From positions 1-64,000 of the forward strand of contig JAGSHB010000010.1 in assembly GCA_023954815.1 (NCBI GenBank): 64,000 bases of DNA. The letters run 5' to 3'. Position 1 is the first letter of the stretch. Each line of letters begins with the position of its first letter. Below the pieces are notes generated by a model. It saw nothing but the letters and a program-made list of their open reading frames with translations, did no database searches and had not been told where the DNA came from. The translations under genes were made by a program, and so were the position numbers. This DNA comes from Myxococcales bacterium (GTDB lineage Bacteria; Myxococcota_A; UBA9042). Shown here piece by piece: positions 52,104 to 61,775 of this stretch.

Positions 52104-55100
52104 CTATTTGCAAGTCTCTTTGACGACCAACTGGTCGAGGAAAATACCCTCGTACTTGTCGTTGCCGTTGGCGTCACCAGAGTCGAACACCAGCTTGATG
52201 CGGACGTTCTTTTTGGCCTTGTATTTGGCGAGATCGAGGGACTTGTCGATGACCTTCTTAAAGTCCGTCAGGGCCATGTCCTTCACGATGGACTTGTCCC
52301 AGATCTTCTCTTGCTTCGGTACGGGCTGGCCACCCACCTGATCGAGGTAGCTCACCCAAATCTCAAGCGTCTCCCACTTTGTCTCGACGTCGATGTAGGC
52401 CTTGAAGTCAAAGGTCGGCAGCTTGTTGATGTCAGCTGACAGATCGAAGGGATCACTGATGAGCTCGCTGGTGACCGGCTTGTAGCACTTCTTCTTGCCG
52501 GGGGCGCCAGTGCACTGCTCGCCGCTGTTCGTTGGGCAGTCCTTCGCGGCCGTGCACACCTTGGCGCTACCGGCGGCGTAGTTCCAAGCGGTCGAGTTGC
52601 CGTAGTAGAGCTCCTTCTTGCCCTCGAGGTACTTGTGGCTGACGACCTGCCACTTCACCTGACCCGTTGAAGGCTTTCCGACCCATTTGGCGAGCGATCC
52701 ACCCTCACTGGACTCCAAGGCGAGCGCAATACTCGATTGGCAGCAGCCCTGTCCGGCCTTGAACTCAGACTGGCAGGCGTAGACACCCTTGTTGTCGGTA
52801 CCGCACCAGAACTTCTTGCAAGTATCCGGCACTTTGGGAGCGCAGTCGGCATCGGCGATACAGGCCGGCTTGGTGCACAAGGTCTCGACCTTCAGGTTGT
52901 CGATGAACGCGCCCTCACCCTTGTTATTGGCGTTGGTTCCGCAATCAAAGACGAACTGCAGACGCACCTTCTTGCCCGCCAAATTCGCTGGAATGGCCAT
53001 CACCGTCGACACCCACTTGCCCTTCGTCGAACCTTCGATCGCGAAGCTGTCCCAGACCTTAATCACCGCTTTCTTCGGGTCTTTCTCCGCCACATCGATG
53101 ACGTTGACGAAGAGCTGATCGATGGCGATCGGCGGCTTCTTGAACGCGAAGTCATCCCATTCTGTGTTGAGGAACAGGTCGAAGTTGATAAGCGTGGTGC
53201 CGTTTTTGGGAACGCTGAACTCCGGTCCGGTCACCGTGCCCGCTGGCACGTCGGTACCCGCATTGAGCGTCCCGTCCTTGCCTCCGAAATACAGCGAGTA
53301 GTTACCAGTACTTGGCTTGCTCTTGATCGAAATGCGCCAAGCCTTGTCCTTCGCGTAGGTCATGCCCAAGGCGTTCTTGCCGGTCGGCACCTGGACCTTC
53401 CAATCACCGGGCATCAGCGGACTCGCCTCCCAGTCCTGTTTGAAGTTGGATTTGTCGCCGGTCTTATCGGTGCAGCAGGTGGGTGAAGTCAGCGCGTACT
53501 TGCACTGCCCCTTTTCACAGACATCCGTGGTGCAAGCATCCCCATCGGCGCAGTCCGCGCTCTTGGCACAGCAACCGGCGATGGGCGTGCACAGGCACTG
53601 CCCGTCGGTGCTGCAGCTCTTCGTGGAGCAAGCCCCGCACTTTTCCTCGCACTGCTTCTGCGACTGGGTATCGCTCGTGCACTCGATGTCCTTGCACTTC
53701 ACTGCGAGCTTGACGTTGTCGATCCAGACGCCACCGGTCTTGTTGGCGCCGCCATCACCGGCGTCAAAGCCGAAGCAGAACTTGACCGTCTTGCCTTGGT
53801 ACTTGTCGAGGTTGACGAACGCTGGCAGCCACTTGCCTTCGGTTGTTCCTTTGACCGAGTCGCTGGACCACACCTCGAAGTATTGGCCAGCGGTGTAGAT
53901 CTCCACAGCCAAGTGGTCGATCTTGTTGGGCTGACAAGTTCCCTGTGGGCAGGGCGGGTTCTTGTAGTTGGCTGCTGGTTTGCCCGACCACTCGGTCTGC
54001 ATCTTCACATCAAATGTGAGCAGATCGTACAGCGTGCCCTGCTCAATCAAGGTATTCGGCGAACACAAGCGCCCTTTGGGTCCCTTGCTGCTGCCGAGAC
54101 TCGGATCGTCGTAGCCGTCCAAGGTTGCCTGGCCGAAGAACAGGCTCTTCTTGCCACCCGAGCCGGCGCTGTCCTTGTCACTGATCTGCCATTTGACGCT
54201 CTTGCTGTTGGAGTCGACGTGGTTCCAAGCCGCCGTCGATCCGGACTCAAAGTTGTCTCCGAACAACTCCTTGGGCTGGCAGCACTGCGGATTCTTGTCG
54301 TCCGGCGCATTGGTGCAGGTGCCCTCGCTGGCGTCCTTCGGGACGGTGCACTGATCGACCGTGCAGTCGTTCAAGTCGTTGCAATCCGCAGCATTGATGC
54401 AGCACCCGGCCGTCTTGTCCGCGAAGCAAAGTCCCTGGGAGTCATCGTTGGCGAAAAACGTGCAGCTATCGGTGGTGCAGCCGTTCTTGTCATCCGCGCA
54501 CGGAGTCTTCTTGCTGCACTGACCGCCAGCGGACACGCACAAGGTTTCGATGACCACATCGTCGATGTAGGCGCCTTCGTGGTCATTGTTGGCGTTGTTG
54601 GCCTTGAAGTTCCAGCGCAGTTTCAACGCCGTGTCCTTGTCCTTTTTCTGGTAGGGCGCGAGGTTGATGGCGACGTGGAGCCAGCCTTGGGTGGACTTGT
54701 TGATGGTGGTGCTGATCCACACGGGATCGGGCGAGGGTGCGCCGGTCTCCACGAAGACTCGGAGCACGTCCTGCTCGGGCGCGCACACCGATGTACCACC
54801 GTCGATTTTCACGCAGGTGGTGCCCTCCGGGCAGGGGTTCGCACAGGTCGTTGCCGCCTTGAACTTCGGCTGAGCGTCGAGCCACAGCCAGAAGTGAGCG
54901 ATGGCTGGCTTGTTCTTGGGAAGCACGACCTCTTGAGATGTCAGGTTGGCTTCAAATGCCAGGGCCGACGCCCCAGCCTTGCAGCCGCTGGCCGCAGACT
55001 TTGACGTGTTGTAGCTGTTGCACTCATTGCCGAGGTAGAGGCTGTTCTTGCTCGCGTGACCGCGGTTGCTGCTCAACTGCCAGGCGACGTTGTTATTCGC

Positions 55101-55646
55101 CTTGGGGCTGGCGCTACCGACGAATCCTTCGAGGGTCTTCTGTTCAAAGCGAGCGTTGAGTAGCGAGACTTTGCCGGCGCAGCAGTTCGGCTTCGGGCTG
55201 GATACGCACTTGTTGGTGGTCAGGTCGCAGGAATCATCGGTGCACTCGGAACCGTCGTCACAATCACCGCTGTTGGCGCAGAATCCGGCCTTCGTCACCT
55301 TCTTGCAGACGCCATCCACCCCGCAGACAGCGATTTGATGTGCGGCGATGTTGCCCTTGTAGAAGCTCTCACAGTAGGTGTCGCTCGTGCAGATGGTGGT
55401 GGAAGTGGCATCAGGAACGTCCGACTTAGCTGCATCCGCAGTGGACGTGTCCTCGGCTGCGTTGGTATCCGCCGAGGCAGCGTCTTCCTTGTTCTCCACA
55501 TCGGTCTCGCCCGCATCACCCGGACCAGCATCGTCCACGCCAGTATCTTCGACGGTGGATGATGTGTCCTTGGGCGGGTCGTCAGATCCACATGCACTCA
55601 GACCGAGCACGGCAGCAAGGGAAAGACAAATAGCGATGCGCTTCAT
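52104..55646 (-). CDS. Giant Cys-rich multidomain lipoprotein, paralog 3 (four jelly-roll-like units)
   Basis: 1180 residues; signal MKRIAICLSLAAVLGLSAC. A long Asp/Ala/Thr linker follows to about residue 85. Then alternate Cys-rich modules of about 35 residues (DCDDGSECTDDSC and DCADGDACTTDVC types) and beta-rich units of about 200 residues. Each unit opens with CC and an FE/FES-type strand, has a Y/F-x-G block (SLYLGN, SLFFGQ, SLYFGG, ELYYGN) and closes with G(A/V/I)(Y/W/F)(I/L)D(D/N/Q)-type motif before a Cys (AYIDDVVIETLC, VWIDNVKLAVKC, AFIDNLKVETLC, IFLDQLVVKETC). Four such units are present. They resemble MAM/CUB-like jelly rolls. Surface adhesion or glycan binding is inferred only. Confidence 0.88.
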   Translation of the reverse strand: MKRIAICLSLAAVLGLSACGSDDPPKDTSSTVEDTGVDDAGPGDAGETDVENKEDAASADTNAAEDTSTADAAKSDVPDATSTTICTSDTYCESFYKGNIAAHQIAVCGVDGVCKKVTKAGFCANSGDCDDGSECTDDSCDLTTNKCVSSPKPNCCAGKVSLLNARFEQKTLEGFVGSASPKANNNVAWQLSSNRGHASKNSLYLGNECNSYNTSKSAASGCKAGASALAFEANLTSQEVVLPKNKPAIAHFWLWLDAQPKFKAATTCANPCPEGTTCVKIDGGTSVCAPEQDVLRVFVETGAPSPDPVWISTTINKSTQGWLHVAINLAPYQKKDKDTALKLRWNFKANNANNDHEGAYIDDVVIETLCVSAGGQCSKKTPCADDKNGCTTDSCTFFANDDSQGLCFADKTAGCCINAADCNDLNDCTVDQCTVPKDASEGTCTNAPDDKNPQCCQPKELFGDNFESGSTAAWNHVDSNSKSVKWQISDKDSAGSGGKKSLFFGQATLDGYDDPSLGSSKGPKGRLCSPNTLIEQGTLYDLLTFDVKMQTEWSGKPAANYKNPPCPQGTCQPNKIDHLAVEIYTAGQYFEVWSSDSVKGTTEGKWLPAFVNLDKYQGKTVKFCFGFDAGDGGANKTGGVWIDNVKLAVKCKDIECTSDTQSQKQCEEKCGACSTKSCSTDGQCLCTPIAGCCAKSADCADGDACTTDVCEKGQCKYALTSPTCCTDKTGDKSNFKQDWEASPLMPGDWKVQVPTGKNALGMTYAKDKAWRISIKSKPSTGNYSLYFGGKDGTLNAGTDVPAGTVTGPEFSVPKNGTTLINFDLFLNTEWDDFAFKKPPIAIDQLFVNVIDVAEKDPKKAVIKVWDSFAIEGSTKGKWVSTVMAIPANLAGKKVRLQFVFDCGTNANNKGEGAFIDNLKVETLCTKPACIADADCAPKVPDTCKKFWCGTDNKGVYACQSEFKAGQGCCQSSIALALESSEGGSLAKWVGKPSTGQVKWQVVSHKYLEGKKELYYGNSTAWNYAAGSAKVCTAAKDCPTNSGEQCTGAPGKKKCYKPVTSELISDPFDLSADINKLPTFDFKAYIDVETKWETLEIWVSYLDQVGGQPVPKQEKIWDKSIVKDMALTDFKKVIDKSLDLAKYKAKKNVRIKLVFDSGDANGNDKYEGIFLDQLVVKETCK

Positions 55647-55817
55647 GAGGAGATCCTGAGGGGGATGGCGGTGGCATCCAGCACGCTGCTCGGCCGAACA
55701 GTCGCGACGAAGACATGTAGATGCAGTCTACCGGCGCACACGGAGGCACGCAAACTCATTGGGTCTCGTACGTTGTGATTGCGGAGGTCCCACAAACTTG
55801 GGCGCCTCACCGGCTGT

Positions 55818-58220
55818 CTAGCTACAACCCGACTGACCAGACGGTTGATAGGTGCACTTGCCGTCGATGCACAGGTCCTTCGTGCAGGCATCCTTGTCGT
55901 CGCAGCTGCTGTCTTGGACACAGCAACCGGCGATAGGCTTATCGACACACTGGTTCTTCCCCTGATCGCAGCTCGTCGTCACGCAGGCCAGCTGTGTCGT
56001 GCAGTCCTGGTCCGTCTTGCAGCAACCCGCGATTGCATCGACTGCGCAGCTGTGCGTGCTCTTGTTGCACGTCGCCTTGGCGCACACATCCTTTGACGAG
56101 CATTGGCTGTCGCTCGTGCAGCACTCCTTTTGGGGCGTATGCTTGCACTGCGACTGCACGCAACTGTCCAGCGTGCACGGTTGGCCGTCATCACAATCGG
56201 TCGTCTTGGTGCAGCAACCCGGCAGCGGCACACATCCACAGGTCCCGTCTGCGCAACCAGGTGCCTGGCAGGTCGGGCACGAGCCCGCGCATTCGGCGTC
56301 GTAGTAGCAGGCGCTCTTTGAGCAAGCGACCCGGACAGATAGGTCGTCGACCACAATTCCGGCTTTGTCATTGACCTGATCATCGCCCGCGTCGAAGGCG
56401 ATACAGACCTGAATCTCCTGGCCCTGCCATGGGTCCAGGTCGACGACGATTTCGCGCCAGATGCCGTTGGTCGTGCCATAGATCAGGTTGCTCGACCACG
56501 CCTCAGTCGTCTTTGCCGCGGTACGTACCTCGATGGCCAAGTGATCGTACTTGGGTTGGCCAGCCAGCGGCGGATTCTTGTAGATCGCCTTCGGCAGGTA
56601 GCTCCATTCCGTCTCCATCTGAAGCTGAAAAACGGCGCGATTGTAGAGCGTCCCCACCTTGAGCTTCACGGGTTTGCTGCAGGCGATGCCCTTGGGCCCC
56701 TCACCCTTCGCCAACGAGGCGTCGGCGTAGGAGCTAAACGTCGAATCGCCAAAATAGAGGGCCTGCGAGCCCTTGGTGCCGCCCTTGGGATTGATGCGCC
56801 AGTGCACGTTCTTCGAGTTGCCCTCCAGCAGCTTCCATTCAGTCAAGACACCGGAGTTGAAATCCTCCACCAACGAGATGGACGGCTTGCAGCAGGAAGG
56901 ATTGCTCGCGTCGGGTTTGGAGGCACAGACCCCGCTATTGCACGTGTCGATCGTGCAGGCCGAACCGTCATCGCATTCGTTCGACAGCGTGCAGCAACCC
57001 ACGGCCTTGTCGTGAAAACAGAAGCCCTTCACCTGATTGTTGCTGTAGTAGGTGCAAGTATCGCTCGTGCACACGCTGCTATCATCGAGGCACGGCGCGT
57101 CTTTGGCGCATAAGGTTCCCTTGACCGGGCAGACCGTTTCCATGGCGATGTGGTCGAGCCAGACACCCTCAAAGTCGTTCTTGATGCCGGTGGCCGTCTC
57201 AAATCGCCACTGCACGTTGACGGTCATGCCGGCGAGCGTGCTCAGGTCGATAGCCACGTGGCGCCATTTACCGCCAGTGGATTTACCGATGGTCGTTGAA
57301 TCGAACACCTTGCTCGCGCCCTTGTCGCTGATCACGGTGACGGTGAGTACGTCTTTTTCGGGGATGCATTGCGAGGCGCCGTTGACGCTCACGCAGCTCG
57401 CGCCGGCGGGACACGGCGTCTTGCAGGAGCCAGCAGGCAGCGTGTCGGCATACATCGGCTCGGCTCCCAGCCAGAGCCAAAAGTGCAGCATGGTCGCTTT
57501 GTCTTTGGGCAGGGAAATCCCCTTCGTGGCCAATGTTGCGCTCACGGGGGTAGCGCCTTTTCCCGTTGTGCATCCCGCGGCTGGGTCAGCGGACGTGTCG
57601 TAGTTGCCGCATGCGTTGGTGAGATGCAGCGCCTTACTCCCGACCCTGGCCCGCTTATCACTCACCGTCCATGCGACGGCGCCTGGCCCGGAGCCCCCCT
57701 TCGCGACGGTACCCGTCAAGTCACCGATGGTGCCCTGTTCGAACCCCAACTTCATGACGGAGACCTTTCCGCTGCAACAGTTGACTACCGGGGTATGCTG
57801 GCAAGCGTTCTTGGCGCTATCACACTGATCCAGCGTGCATTCGGCGCCATCGTTGCAATGTTTGTCCTCGCAACAGGTGTCCGGCTTGAGTTGCAAGCCG
57901 CACACACCGGCCTGACAGACCGCCTGCTCGCACTTCTTGGCTGAAACTTTGCCATCGCAGTCGCTCGCAGCGCTGCATTCCGGGCCGGCATCTACTGCCG
58001 CTCCATCACCTGCGAGGGCATCGGTCCCCGTTGTCACTGTGTCGACAGCAACATCCTGAGTTGAACCGTCACCGACGATACCCGAGTCTGATCCAACGTC
58101 GGACACGTCGCCATTGGCAACATCCTTCGCGGCTGGTTTCGACGGTTTGCCGTCGCCGCTACTACATGCCGAAGAGCTCATAGAGATGAGTGCGATCATC
58201 AAAGCGCATGTGGCGCGCAT
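55818..58220 (-). CDS. Giant Cys-rich multidomain lipoprotein, paralog 2 (two jelly-roll-like units)
   Basis: 800 residues from ATG 58220 (GGGGGAGG upstream). Signal MRATCALMIALISMSSSAC. Linker, Cys-rich module, then two beta-rich units ending VWLDHIAMETVC and IVVDDLSVRVAC, then a C-terminal array of at least five consecutive Cys modules (DCDDGQPCTLDSC, QCSSKDVCAKATC, DCTTQLACVTTSC, SCDDKDACTKDLC) with no further large unit. The Cys array is longest in this paralog. Same architecture family as both neighbours, suggesting local duplication followed by domain loss or gain. Confidence 0.88.
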   Translation of the reverse strand: MRATCALMIALISMSSSACSSGDGKPSKPAAKDVANGDVSDVGSDSGIVGDGSTQDVAVDTVTTGTDALAGDGAAVDAGPECSAASDCDGKVSAKKCEQAVCQAGVCGLQLKPDTCCEDKHCNDGAECTLDQCDSAKNACQHTPVVNCCSGKVSVMKLGFEQGTIGDLTGTVAKGGSGPGAVAWTVSDKRARVGSKALHLTNACGNYDTSADPAAGCTTGKGATPVSATLATKGISLPKDKATMLHFWLWLGAEPMYADTLPAGSCKTPCPAGASCVSVNGASQCIPEKDVLTVTVISDKGASKVFDSTTIGKSTGGKWRHVAIDLSTLAGMTVNVQWRFETATGIKNDFEGVWLDHIAMETVCPVKGTLCAKDAPCLDDSSVCTSDTCTYYSNNQVKGFCFHDKAVGCCTLSNECDDGSACTIDTCNSGVCASKPDASNPSCCKPSISLVEDFNSGVLTEWKLLEGNSKNVHWRINPKGGTKGSQALYFGDSTFSSYADASLAKGEGPKGIACSKPVKLKVGTLYNRAVFQLQMETEWSYLPKAIYKNPPLAGQPKYDHLAIEVRTAAKTTEAWSSNLIYGTTNGIWREIVVDLDPWQGQEIQVCIAFDAGDDQVNDKAGIVVDDLSVRVACSKSACYYDAECAGSCPTCQAPGCADGTCGCVPLPGCCTKTTDCDDGQPCTLDSCVQSQCKHTPQKECCTSDSQCSSKDVCAKATCNKSTHSCAVDAIAGCCKTDQDCTTQLACVTTSCDQGKNQCVDKPIAGCCVQDSSCDDKDACTKDLCIDGKCTYQPSGQSGCS

Positions 58221-58342
58221 CGGGCCTCCCCCAACCGCACAATCTGGCGGTGGTGGCGTCATCGTAGCAGTCGGGGAGACGGCATGCGACCCACCGAGTG
58301 GCACACAATCATCGGACACAACAATCGAATACGGACGCTCGA

Positions 58343-61300
58343 CTACGGGCACTTCTGGGTGAACTTCAAATCGTCGATCAGGACGCCCAACGTGCTGTTG
58401 GAGACCGAGTCTTTGGTGTCGAACAGAAATTGAATCTTCACTTTCTGGCCGGCCCACGCCTTCAGGTCGAAGCTCAATTCATTCCACTTGTTGGTGCTGA
58501 AGCCCTTGCTGCCCTTATACCAGAGTTGGATCTTCTTGCCGCTGCTCGTGATGAGGTAGATGTAGGACTTGTCGTAGCTCGTACCCGACTCCGTCGCCTG
58601 ATACAGCCACAGACTCAGTTTGGTCGGATTGCCCGCCGGTAGCGTGATCTCCGGTGTCGTCGCGGTGCCGCTGCTCGCGCCAAAATTGTAGTTTTTCGAC
58701 GCGATATTACCGTAATACAAGACGCCCTTGGCGCTCTTGTACTTAGTCGCGTTGGTCCACAGCTGCCAACCTTTGTCCTTTCCGTCGGTGTTGGCGAGCG
58801 TCATGCTCTTGAGGCTTGAGCTGAAGTCATTGCTCCAGAGGTTGGGCTCACAGCAACCTACGACACCAGTCGGTGTGAAATTACAGAAGCCGTTCGACCC
58901 GCACTTATCGACTGTGCATTTGCTGTCCTTGTCGTCGCACTCGCTATCAGACTTGCAGCAGACGTCGGTGTGCTTGCACTTGTTGGCCACACACACATCC
59001 TGCGTGCACGCCTTCTTGTCATCGCACTCGCCGCTACCGAGGCAGCATCCCGGAATCGGGGTGTGAGTGCAGTCCTTGCCTGCGCCCGGGCACGCATCAA
59101 CCGTACAGGCATTGCCGTCATCGCAATCGCCCGCGCCCATGCAGCAGTTCTTCTTTTCCGTAAAACTGCACTTGCCGTATTTGCACGACCCAATACTGCA
59201 GAGCGTCGGGCTCTTGCAGTCAGCTGATGTCTTGCAGCAACCGGTACCAAATGCGCAGGCACCTTCATTGCAGACGCCGACGCCGCCCTGGCACGACGTA
59301 GATGCGGGGACGCACGCTGCGTTGCCGGAGCACTTTTTCGCGTTGCAGCTGGTCTTGATCTTCACATAGTCAATCAAGGTACCCTGCCCCGATTGCGGCT
59401 TGCTGGAGTAGCCGTAGATGCGCCCGCGCAGCTTGACTTGGAACTTCTTGCCGGCAAACGCGCTCACATCCTTCTGCCAAATCACCCACCCATCCGTCTT
59501 GTGGTTGATGTAGTAGTACTCCTTCTGCGAGTAGTTGCTGTAGCTCGTGATTTGCTTGCCGTCGACCAAGTAGTACAGGTACAGATAGTTCGATGTGGTC
59601 TTGTAATTCAGAGCAAACTTCGCTTTGATTTCAAGCGTGTACTGCTGGCCGGCCGGCAACTCAATGACCGGGCTGGTCACGTAGAGGTAGTTCGAGCCGG
59701 TCAGCTTGTCGAAGGTCTTCTGCCCCTTGATGCCGTATCTTAGAACCCCGGCGCCGTTCTCTGGCTCAGTCTTGCCACCTGCGTAGGTGCTCTGATGCCA
59801 CTCCAAGCCCTTGCTGAGCTTCGGGTCCGACTTCCAGCCGTCCATGTCGGAATCAAACTCGAAGACCACGGGCTCTACTGAGCAGCAACCAGGCGCCTTG
59901 CTGGGGCTGTGGATGCACTTGCCCTGGTCGCAGGCGTCGATGGTGCACGGGTTGAAGTCGTCGCATTCCGCATCTTGTGAGCAGCACTTGCTCGTGAACG
60001 CGCAATCGCCGCCAGCGCACTTGCCAACCAAGCAGGGGTCGGCGCTGACGCATTCATTGTCGGCCTTGCAGCACGTATTGGTGTGCTGGCACGTCGCGCC
60101 GGCCTTGGGGCAGTGGTCGATGGTGCAGCTATCTTTGTCATCACAATCGTCGGCCTTCATGCAGCACTCAGGCTTGGGGTTGTGCGAGCAGGTCCCACCA
60201 GGACCGCTGCACAAATCGAGCGTGCAGGGTTTGCCGTCGCTGCAGTCCGCGCTGCTGCTGCAGCACTGTTTCTTCACCGTGTGACCGCAAACCGGCAAAC
60301 CCTTGCTGTCTTTCGACGCAGCACAGACGTCGGTCGAGCAGGCGTTGCCGTCATTGCAGTCGCTGAGTCCGCCACAGCAGCCGGTCCGAATGGACAAATC
60401 GTCGATGTAGGCGCCTTCGAAGGCGTTGACGTAGCCATCTAGCGTGTCGAAGGTGAAGATAAGCTTCACTTTCTTGCCAGCCCACTTGCTGATGTCCAGC
60501 GTCTGCATCTGCCAGACGTTGTGGGTTGAGCCGCCAATCGTGTCGCTGTGGAAGATCTTCTCGGCCTTGGCATCTTTCTTATCCTCGATCAGGTCGACCT
60601 GTAGGTAGTCGTACCCCTTCGTCTCTTCGGTATCGAGGTAGAGCCAAAAGTGCAGCGCTGCCTTCACGCCGTCGTTGCTTGGTACGGTCATGACCGGAGA
60701 GGTGGCAGTCGACTTCACGTGTTTGTCGTTCGCGTAGACCTTCGACTTGGGATCGCCGATGTACATGCTCATCTTGCCGCCGGCTTTCCGCGTGTCGCTG
60801 AGGTTCCACTTCATGCCGTTGCCGCTGACGTCAGAGATGAGCCAACCCTCGTTTGCGGACTCGAAGGGCACGAGATCGGTGATCGACGTCAGTGCGGTGT
60901 TGGATATCGACGGCTTGCAGCTCAGGCAGGCAGCCGCCTTGCTCGCCGCACCTGCTGGGTAGCACGCGACTTTGTCTCCACCTAAATCAACAGCGCAACC
61001 GCCGCCAACATTGTACGCGCATTTGCCCTCAGAGCAGGAGCCCGTCGCGCAGGGGATGGTGCAATCACTGTCGGTCTTGCAGGTGCTCGCGTGCTCGGTG
61101 ATCTTATCGAGCGGCCCGGCGTCGATGGAGATGTCGGGCTGGGCGGTGTCCGGCGCGTTGGTGTCCGGTTGGGCGGTGTCCGGCGCGTTGGTGTCGGCCA
61201 CGGCGCTGTCGGCCACGGCGCTGTCGGCCACGGCGGCGTCTGCCGTATCTTCAGCGCCAGCGTCGACGGCGACATCTTCCGGTCCTGCGTCGGCTGGACC

Positions 61301-61483
61301 TGAATCTTCGCTCGCCACGTCCCCCGTCACACCACCGGAATCGGCCTCACCGGCACCCGTGTCCCCGCTCGTGTCACTGCTGTTTGCCGCGGTATCGGGA
61401 CCGTCGGAGTTCGTTTGTTCCGTGCCACAGCCGAAGCTCAGCGCGAGCACAACGCAGCCAATAAGGATTGAGCGGGTCTTCAT
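58343..61483 (-). CDS. Giant Cys-rich multidomain lipoprotein, paralog 1 (three jelly-roll-like units)
   Basis: 1046 residues; signal MKTRSILIGCVVLALSFGC with GGAG upstream of ATG 61483. A very Asp/Ala-rich linker (residues about 20-125) contains repeated VADSA and TNAPDTAQPD units. Three beta-rich units end AYIDDLSIRTGC, TLIDYVKIKTSC and VLIDDLKFTQKC, the last being the C-terminus. Between them lie arrays of Cys modules (DCNDGNACSTDVC, DCSDGKPCTLDLC, DCDDKDSCTIDHC, ECDDFNPCTIDAC, DCDDGNACTVDAC, ECDDKKACTQDVC). First gene of the minus-strand series. Function unknown. Confidence 0.88.
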   Translation of the reverse strand: MKTRSILIGCVVLALSFGCGTEQTNSDGPDTAANSSDTSGDTGAGEADSGGVTGDVASEDSGPADAGPEDVAVDAGAEDTADAAVADSAVADSAVADTNAPDTAQPDTNAPDTAQPDISIDAGPLDKITEHASTCKTDSDCTIPCATGSCSEGKCAYNVGGGCAVDLGGDKVACYPAGAASKAAACLSCKPSISNTALTSITDLVPFESANEGWLISDVSGNGMKWNLSDTRKAGGKMSMYIGDPKSKVYANDKHVKSTATSPVMTVPSNDGVKAALHFWLYLDTEETKGYDYLQVDLIEDKKDAKAEKIFHSDTIGGSTHNVWQMQTLDISKWAGKKVKLIFTFDTLDGYVNAFEGAYIDDLSIRTGCCGGLSDCNDGNACSTDVCAASKDSKGLPVCGHTVKKQCCSSSADCSDGKPCTLDLCSGPGGTCSHNPKPECCMKADDCDDKDSCTIDHCPKAGATCQHTNTCCKADNECVSADPCLVGKCAGGDCAFTSKCCSQDAECDDFNPCTIDACDQGKCIHSPSKAPGCCSVEPVVFEFDSDMDGWKSDPKLSKGLEWHQSTYAGGKTEPENGAGVLRYGIKGQKTFDKLTGSNYLYVTSPVIELPAGQQYTLEIKAKFALNYKTTSNYLYLYYLVDGKQITSYSNYSQKEYYYINHKTDGWVIWQKDVSAFAGKKFQVKLRGRIYGYSSKPQSGQGTLIDYVKIKTSCNAKKCSGNAACVPASTSCQGGVGVCNEGACAFGTGCCKTSADCKSPTLCSIGSCKYGKCSFTEKKNCCMGAGDCDDGNACTVDACPGAGKDCTHTPIPGCCLGSGECDDKKACTQDVCVANKCKHTDVCCKSDSECDDKDSKCTVDKCGSNGFCNFTPTGVVGCCEPNLWSNDFSSSLKSMTLANTDGKDKGWQLWTNATKYKSAKGVLYYGNIASKNYNFGASSGTATTPEITLPAGNPTKLSLWLYQATESGTSYDKSYIYLITSSGKKIQLWYKGSKGFSTNKWNELSFDLKAWAGQKVKIQFLFDTKDSVSNSTLGVLIDDLKFTQKCP
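61133..61240. repeat. 30-bp and 15-bp tandem repeats in the paralog 1 linker
   Basis: A 30-bp unit occurs twice (61133-61162, 61163-61192), followed by three copies of a 15-bp unit GTCGGCCACGGCGCT (61193, 61208, 61223). All are multiples of three, so they change only the length of the acidic linker. Confidence 0.9.
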
Positions 61484-61775
61484 AATAGCTCCGGGAGGAC
61501 GTCAGCGGGGAGCCGGCGTCAGACAGCGGCGGAATGTACCACTTTCGCGGTGAGGCTATCAAATTGAAACCGCCGATCTCGCCGGGTTCTCAACCCGTGT
61601 TCCTGGAGGATCCAAAGGGATTCAACGCCATGGTAGATTTGGTGGTCGTAGCGAAATACTGTTGTGACGCTGCAATGGGTCCAAGGGTGGCACCACCGAT
61701 CAAGCCCTCGGCGATATGTGGCGGCGCGGAATGAAGCCAATCGCGGGCGGGGCAGCGAAGAACTGCGCGCGACGG
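61484..61775. other. Intergenic region upstream of paralog 1
   Basis: About 290 bases with no credible gene; it should hold the promoter of the giant lipoprotein series and the end of the barrel gene's transcript. I see no convincing terminator. Confidence 0.4.

Noticed and set aside
53796-55004. 402-residue open frame antisense to giant lipoprotein paralog 3
   Set aside because: Low-complexity Val/Leu/Gly translation opposite a gene with periodic Cys modules; an artefact of composition.
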